A stretch of DNA of 64,000 nucleotides from Croceibacterium_B sp035470785 (GTDB lineage Bacteria; Pseudomonadota; Alphaproteobacteria; Sphingomonadales; Sphingomonadaceae): contig DATIQN010000065.1 of the NCBI GenBank assembly GCA_035470785.1, forward strand, positions 1-64,000, given 5' to 3'. The notes under the pieces are model-generated. The model did not search any database. It had not been told where the DNA came from and worked only from the letters and a program-made list of their open reading frames with translations. A program made the translations under genes and the position numbers. Every line of letters starts with the position of its first letter. Position 1 is the first letter of the stretch. Below, one piece after another: positions 59,963 to 64,000 of the stretch.

Positions 59963-60352
59963 TCAGACGCGGCGGCGCTTGGACGGTCGCACCCCGTTAT
60001 GCGGGATCGGCGTCACATCGCGGATAGATGTGATGGTGAACCCAACGGCTTGCAAGGCCCTGAGGGCAGATTCTCTGCCCGAACCCGGACCCTTGATCTC
60101 AACTTCCAGCGTGCGCACGCCGTGCTCGGCGGCTTTCTTGCCGGCGTCGTCGGCGGCTACCTGGGCTGCGTAAGGCGTGCTCTTGCGGCTGCCCTTGAAG
60201 CCCATCGTGCCGGCACTCGACCAGCTGATCGCGTTGCCTTGCGCGTCGGTGATGGTGATCATCGTGTTGTTAAAGCTGGCGTTCACGTGCGCGACGCCGC
60301 TGCTGATGTTCTTGCGCTCGCGACGGCGAATGCGCTGGGGTTCACGTGCCAT
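59963..60352 (-). CDS. rpsK: 30S ribosomal protein S11
   Basis: A 129-residue protein of the small-subunit platform. It contains VNASFNNTMITITDAQGNAI, SWSSAGTMGFKGSRKSTPYA, and the highly conserved end IRDVTPIPHNGVRPSKRRRV. It follows rpsM by 15 bases. Confidence 0.99.
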   Translation of the reverse strand: MAREPQRIRRRERKNISSGVAHVNASFNNTMITITDAQGNAISWSSAGTMGFKGSRKSTPYAAQVAADDAGKKAAEHGVRTLEVEIKGPGSGRESALRALQAVGFTITSIRDVTPIPHNGVRPSKRRRV

Positions 60353-60367
60353 GTCTCGTCGGCTCCC

Positions 60368-60736
60368 TTACTTCTTCTTGCCGGCGATCGGCTTGGCCTT
60401 GCCCTTGCGGGTGCGCGCGTTGGTGTGCGTGCGCTGGCCACGAACCGGAAGGCCCTTGCGATGGCGCAGGCCGCGGTAGCAGGCGAGGTCCATCAACCGC
60501 TTGATGTTCATGGCCGTCTCGCGACGCAGGTCGCCTTCGACCTGGAAATCGCTGTCGATCGTTTCGCGGATCTGCAGCACTTCCTGGTCGGTCAGGTCCT
60601 GCACGCGGCGCGCCGGGTCGATGCCCAGCTTGTCGGCGATCTTGCGGGCCGTGGTTGGACCGATACCATGAATGTAGGTGAGCGCGACGATAACGCGCTT
60701 GTTGGTGGGGATGTTTACCCCGGCAATACGAGCCAC
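60368..60736 (-). CDS. rpsM: 30S ribosomal protein S13
   Basis: A 122-residue protein of the subunit head that bridges to 50S. It has ARIAGVNIPTNKRVIVALTY, GIGPTTARKIADKLGIDPA and RHRKGLPVRGQRTHTNARTR. The start is GTG at 60736, with GGAG seven bases upstream. The gap 60737-61030 to the next gene is 294 bases, unusually long for this operon, and holds no evident gene. Confidence 0.99.
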   Translation of the reverse strand: MARIAGVNIPTNKRVIVALTYIHGIGPTTARKIADKLGIDPARRVQDLTDQEVLQIRETIDSDFQVEGDLRRETAMNIKRLMDLACYRGLRHRKGLPVRGQRTHTNARTRKGKAKPIAGKKK

Positions 60737-61030
60737 TTAATTCTCCATGCTCCACAGGGACTTGGCCAGCGGCCGACACCCCTATCTCATCGCGTCATCC
60801 GAGAGGCGGGCCGCCGAACGGCAAAAAGTCCGGTTGGGGCGCGCACTTGGCTGCCGCCTGCCGGACTTGTCCCTATTTCTCGAATGAGCGCCGCTTAGGG
60901 CGATTCGCCCGGGACGTCAACAGCCGATAAGGGCGCGAAAGAAACCCCTCGCACCACGCGGTGGTTGCGATCCCGGCAACCGATATCGGCGCTTATAGCC
61001 GGTCTCCCGCGCGAGGTCAAAATTTCCGGC

Positions 61031-61570
61031 TTACTTTGCTTGGGGAGCGCCCGTCTCCACGAGGTGGCCAAGGCGGACGAACTGAGCGGAAACGACGCCG
61101 TCGACAGCCGGCGCGATCTGCGCGATCGGCAAATCGGTATAGCCACCGGCCTTGTAGCTCCACGACAGTCTGGTCCCCTCGCCCGCCTTCTCGAGCTTTA
61201 TCGACAGCGTCGCGGCAAGCGCTTCGCCCTGCAACGGGCCAAGCCCGCCCGACAGCCGCAGCTGGCGGGCCGGATCGGCGTAAATCACCCGCATGTGCTC
61301 GACCGAGCCGCCATCGGCCAGCGCCTCGCAGAAACATCCGCCCGCGTGAGAGTCGAGCGTGAGATTGGCGGCGTTGCCCGACCAGCTGTGTTCGGAATCC
61401 CACCAGCGGCCCGGCTGGACGAGCGCGGCCCAGACCCGATCGGGGGCGGCGGCGATGGTGACCGTTCCTGAAGTAGCAAACCCGCTGGCGCTCTGGCCGG
61501 TCACCTCCGCGGCGGCCGGGGCGGCGCCGGCAAGGGCCAGCGAGGGCAGGATCCAGCGAATGCGGGTCAG
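61031..61570 (-). CDS. Exported SRPBCC-family protein within the ribosomal operon
   Basis: About 179 residues. A signal peptide (WILPSLALAGAAPAAAEV) precedes an SRPBCC / polyketide-cyclase-like domain: GTVTIAAAPDRVWAALVQPG, RWWDSEHSWSG, LTLDSHAGGCFCEAL, ADPARQLRLSGGLGPLQ and LSWSYKAGGYTDLP. Ligand unknown. No ATG, GTG or TTG precedes the signal peptide. The best start is a CTG at 61570-61568 that overlaps the adk stop as CTGA, mimicking the usual ATGA coupling; an ATT three codons on is the alternative. It sits between adk and rpsM, where no such gene normally occurs. Confidence 0.78.
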   Translation of the reverse strand: MTRIRWILPSLALAGAAPAAAEVTGQSASGFATSGTVTIAAAPDRVWAALVQPGRWWDSEHSWSGNAANLTLDSHAGGCFCEALADGGSVEHMRVIYADPARQLRLSGGLGPLQGEALAATLSIKLEKAGEGTRLSWSYKAGGYTDLPIAQIAPAVDGVVSAQFVRLGHLVETGAPQAK

Positions 61571-62232
61571 AGGCCGAGAGCCTCTTCGATCTGTTCGGTG
61601 ACCTCGTCGATCTCGGCCATTCCGTCGACCCGGACGACGATCCCGCGCGCTTCGTAGACCGGAAGTATCGGCGCGGTCTTGGCGCGGTACTCGGTCATCC
61701 TCGTGCGGACCGTTTCCTCGTTGTCGTCGGGGCGGCGCTTGAAATCGGTGCTGCCGCAGTGATCGCACTTGAGCGGCTCTTCCTCGCGGTGCGCATTATG
61801 CGGCAGCTTGAACTTGTCGTGGTAGCCCGCGCCGCAGTGAGCGCAGGTGAAGCGGCCGGTGATCCGCTCGACCAGCGCATCCTCGTCGACCGCCAGCTCG
61901 ATCACGCGATCGATCTTGCGATGATGGCGCGCGAGGATCTCGTCGAGCTGTCGGGCCTGCGCCTCGGTGCGCGGATAGCCGTCGAAGATCAGGCCGACTG
62001 TCTGCGGCAGCGCGACAAGCTCGTCGGAGATCAGTGCCGAGACGATGTCGTCGGAGACCAGCTCGCCGGCCTCCATGATCGACTTGACCTTGATGCCGGT
62101 CGGCGTTTCCGCCTTCACCGCGTTGCGCAGCATGTCGCCCGTCGACAGCTGGCGCATGCCATGCCGCTCCACGAGGCGCGCGGCTTGGGTTCCCTTGCCG
62201 GCCCCTGGGGGCCCGAGGAGAATGATGTTCAC
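61567..62232 (-). CDS. adk: Adenylate kinase, long zinc-LID form
   Basis: A 221-residue enzyme converting AMP and ATP to two ADP. The P-loop is LLGPPGAGKGTQAARL. The AMP-binding segment has LSTGDMLRNAVKAETP and GFIFDGYPRT-like LIFDGYPRTEAQARQL. The LID holds two CxxC pairs (CAHCGAGY and CDHCGSTDF), the zinc-binding form. It follows secY by 30 bases in the usual spc order. Confidence 0.98.
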   Translation of the reverse strand: MNIILLGPPGAGKGTQAARLVERHGMRQLSTGDMLRNAVKAETPTGIKVKSIMEAGELVSDDIVSALISDELVALPQTVGLIFDGYPRTEAQARQLDEILARHHRKIDRVIELAVDEDALVERITGRFTCAHCGAGYHDKFKLPHNAHREEEPLKCDHCGSTDFKRRPDDNEETVRTRMTEYRAKTAPILPVYEARGIVVRVDGMAEIDEVTEQIEEALGL

Positions 62233-62262
62233 CCGGGACTCTCCTTCCCTGGCTGAGAGGGC

Positions 62263-63627
62263 TTAGCGCAAGCGGCCCTTGAGCTTCGCCTTCTTGATCA
62301 GGTCACCATACTGATGCGCCAGCAGATGCGACTGGATCTGGCTGATCGTATCCACAGTCACGTTGACCACGATCAGCAGGCTGGTGCCGCCGAGGAACAA
62401 CTGAATGCCCGTCTGCGCGACCATGTATTCGGGCAGCACGCAGACCACGGTCAGGTAGATCGCGCCAACTACCGTGATGCGGGTGAGCACGTAGTCGAGA
62501 TAGGTTGCGGTGTTCTTGCCCGGGCGAATACCTGGAATGAAGCCGCCGTTCTTCTTCAGGTTTTCGGCCGTTTCCTCGGGGTTGAAAACCACTGCGGTGT
62601 AGAAGAACGTGAAGAAGATGATGCCCGCGGCGTAGAGCCCGAGGTACAAGGGATGGCCGCGCTGGAGCAGCGTGTTGAGCGTCTGCACCACCGAATAGAG
62701 CATGCTGTTTGTGCCGACCGAATTGCCGGCGAACTGGCTGATGGTCAGCGGCAGCAGCAACAGCGAGCTGGCGAAAATCGGCGGTATCACGCCCGAAGTG
62801 TTGAGCTTGAGCGGCAGGTGGCTGCGGTCGGCCTGCATCATTCCATGCGCGCTCGCTCGCTTCGGATACTGGATCAGCAGCCTTCGCTGGGCGCGCTCCA
62901 TGAAGCAGATGCCGAGGATCAGCACGACGATCATGCCGATCACCGCGACGATCGTGAACGGGCTGACCGATCCGGTGCGGCCGCCTTCGAAGAGGTTGGC
63001 GGCAAAGGTCGGGAAGCGCGAGATGATGCCCGCCATGATGATCAGCGACACGCCGTTGCCGATGCCCCGGCTGGTGATCTGTTCACCGAGCCACAACAGG
63101 AACATCGTTCCGCCGATCAGGTTCACCACCGCGGTTATACGGAACAGGAACCCCGGGCTGACGACCGCCTGCAGTCCGCTCGAAGCGCCGTAGGCTTCGA
63201 GCCCGACAGCCAGGAACCAGCCTTGGATGGCGCAGAGCAATACGGTTCCGTAGCGTGTGTACTGATTCAGCTTCTTGCGGCCCGCTTCGCCTTCCTTCTT
63301 GAGCGCGATCAGAGAAGGATGGAGCGAGGCGGCAAGCTGGATGACGATCGAGGCGGTGATGTACGGCATCACGCCGAGCGCGATCAAGCTCATGCGCTGC
63401 AGCGAGCCGCCCGAGAAGGTGTTGAACAGGTCGAGGATGCCGCCCTTGGTCTGGTCGTAGAGCGATTCCAGGATCAGCGGGTTGACGCCCGGCAGGGGCA
63501 CGAAGCTGAGGAAGCGGAACACCACCAGAGCGCCCACCGTGAACCAGATGCGGTTCTTGAGCTCGGTCGCCTTCGAGAAGTTTGCGAGGCTGAGATTGCT
63601 GGCGATGTTGTCGGCGCGAGATGCCAT
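62263..63627 (-). CDS. secY: Protein translocase subunit SecY
   Basis: A 454-residue channel protein with ten transmembrane helices. Landmarks: LKNRIWFTVGALVVFRFLSF in helix 1, LDLFNTFSGGSLQRMSLIAL (plug region), GVMPYITASIVIQL, the C4 and C5 cytoplasmic loops with ERAQRRLLIQYPKR and NLKKNGGFIPGIRPGKNTATY. It forms SecYEG for protein export and insertion. It lies between rplO and adk. Confidence 0.99.
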   Translation of the reverse strand: MASRADNIASNLSLANFSKATELKNRIWFTVGALVVFRFLSFVPLPGVNPLILESLYDQTKGGILDLFNTFSGGSLQRMSLIALGVMPYITASIVIQLAASLHPSLIALKKEGEAGRKKLNQYTRYGTVLLCAIQGWFLAVGLEAYGASSGLQAVVSPGFLFRITAVVNLIGGTMFLLWLGEQITSRGIGNGVSLIIMAGIISRFPTFAANLFEGGRTGSVSPFTIVAVIGMIVVLILGICFMERAQRRLLIQYPKRASAHGMMQADRSHLPLKLNTSGVIPPIFASSLLLLPLTISQFAGNSVGTNSMLYSVVQTLNTLLQRGHPLYLGLYAAGIIFFTFFYTAVVFNPEETAENLKKNGGFIPGIRPGKNTATYLDYVLTRITVVGAIYLTVVCVLPEYMVAQTGIQLFLGGTSLLIVVNVTVDTISQIQSHLLAHQYGDLIKKAKLKGRLR

Positions 63628-63740
63628 TGTCTTCGATTGCCTTAGTCTAGGCGCCGGCTCCCCTCCGGCTCGGGCCTTGCGTCGGGCCCATATAGGAAGC
63701 GGGCGGGGTTGTGAAACCCCGCCCTGCTCACTTGTCCCGT

Positions 63741-64000
63741 TTACTTGGCGGTCTTGGCGGTCTTGGCGGTCCGTGCAGCCGTGTTGGCTTCACGCCGCGC
63801 AAACTTCTTTTCGGCCTCGGGGACCGCGGCGGCGATCACTTCGACCTTGCCGCCGGCCTTCTCGACCGCAGCAACCGCGCCCTTGCTGGCGCCGGCGACC
63901 TTGAAGGAAACCTTGGCGGTTAGCTCACCCTTGGCAAGCAGGCGCACGCCGTCCTTGCCGCCGCGCGCGAGGCCCGCGGCCTTGAGCGCGTCGTGGTCGA
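63741..64000 (-). CDS. rplO: 50S ribosomal protein L15, 5' part beyond window
   Basis: The last 86 codons of rplO, continuing past the right edge. Visible are DALKAAGLARGGKDGVRLLA, KGELTAKVSFKVAGASKGAV, and AVEKAGGKVEVI, the conserved C-terminal domain of L15. A basic tail follows, ending in three TAK repeats, longer than in E. coli L15. It precedes secY by 113 bases. Confidence 0.96.
   Translation of the reverse strand, partial: DHDALKAAGLARGGKDGVRLLAKGELTAKVSFKVAGASKGAVAAVEKAGGKVEVIAAAVPEAEKKFARREANTAARTAKTAKTAK

Overview
The window is one 64 kb stretch of GC-rich chromosome from an alphaproteobacterium, most probably a member of the Sphingomonadales. The support is a CckA hybrid kinase downstream of smpB, a GTTC-N7-GTTC SOS box at uvrA, a GGAAC-N16-CGTT promoter of the sigma-EcfG type, an mdh-sucD-sucA-odhB-lpd block, and short inverted repeats of the kind scattered through sphingomonad genomes. 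I recognise no rRNA, tRNA, transposase, integrase, phage gene or CRISPR array. Most of the content is core housekeeping with small accessory insertions.

Layout. 1-0.5 kb: lower-GC sequence with an inverted repeat, abutting the truncated start of a secreted-protein gene. 0.5-10.8 kb: cckA, a DUF2062 membrane protein and smpB on the minus strand, then three plus-strand accessory genes (S9 peptidase, KGG-type small protein, flavoprotein), then the divergent pair dapA / lytic transglycosylase. 11-18.8 kb: GreB-type factor, NTF2-like protein, IalB-like protein plus rlmN, glycine-zipper protein, amidohydrolase, a doubly frameshifted pncC, and an NAD synthetase carrying an N-terminal helix-turn-helix behind a perfect palindrome. 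18.5-25.5 kb: lipoprotein with an EcfG-type promoter, a tightly packed YceI / SDR / cytochrome b / molybdoenzyme operon, cfa, an unusual papain-like candidate, and a PQQ-type sugar dehydrogenase.

25.5-35.6 kb: argG, a non-coding stretch with DnaA-box-like sites and at least six hairpins ending in a terminator (a candidate structured RNA), rlpA, two tandem CHRD proteins, a repeat-rich region, a GT39-type membrane glycosyltransferase and SOS-regulated uvrA. 36-44 kb: M13 peptidase, HdeD and ThpR, then a vitamin B12 uptake operon btuB-btuF-btuC-btuD with overlapping genes read from a cobalamin riboswitch. 44-48 kb: SleB-type hydrolase and a GGDEF-EAL protein with no good conventional start.

47.7-56.4 kb: the TCA-cycle operon mdh / hypothetical / sucD / sucA / odhB / lpd. 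sucC is missing, and a clearly lower-GC secreted protein occupies the place where it often sits. 56-58 kb: small membrane and exported proteins and DUF3606. 58.2-64 kb: the end of the spc-alpha ribosomal operon on the minus strand (rplO, secY, adk, an inserted SRPBCC protein, rpsM, rpsK, rpoA, rplQ and a terminator).

The points most worth following are the HTH-NadE fusion with its palindromic operator candidate beside a decayed pncC, the candidate structured RNA downstream of argG, the modified TCA operon with a palindrome in its promoter region, and two genes that seem to lack a normal start codon.
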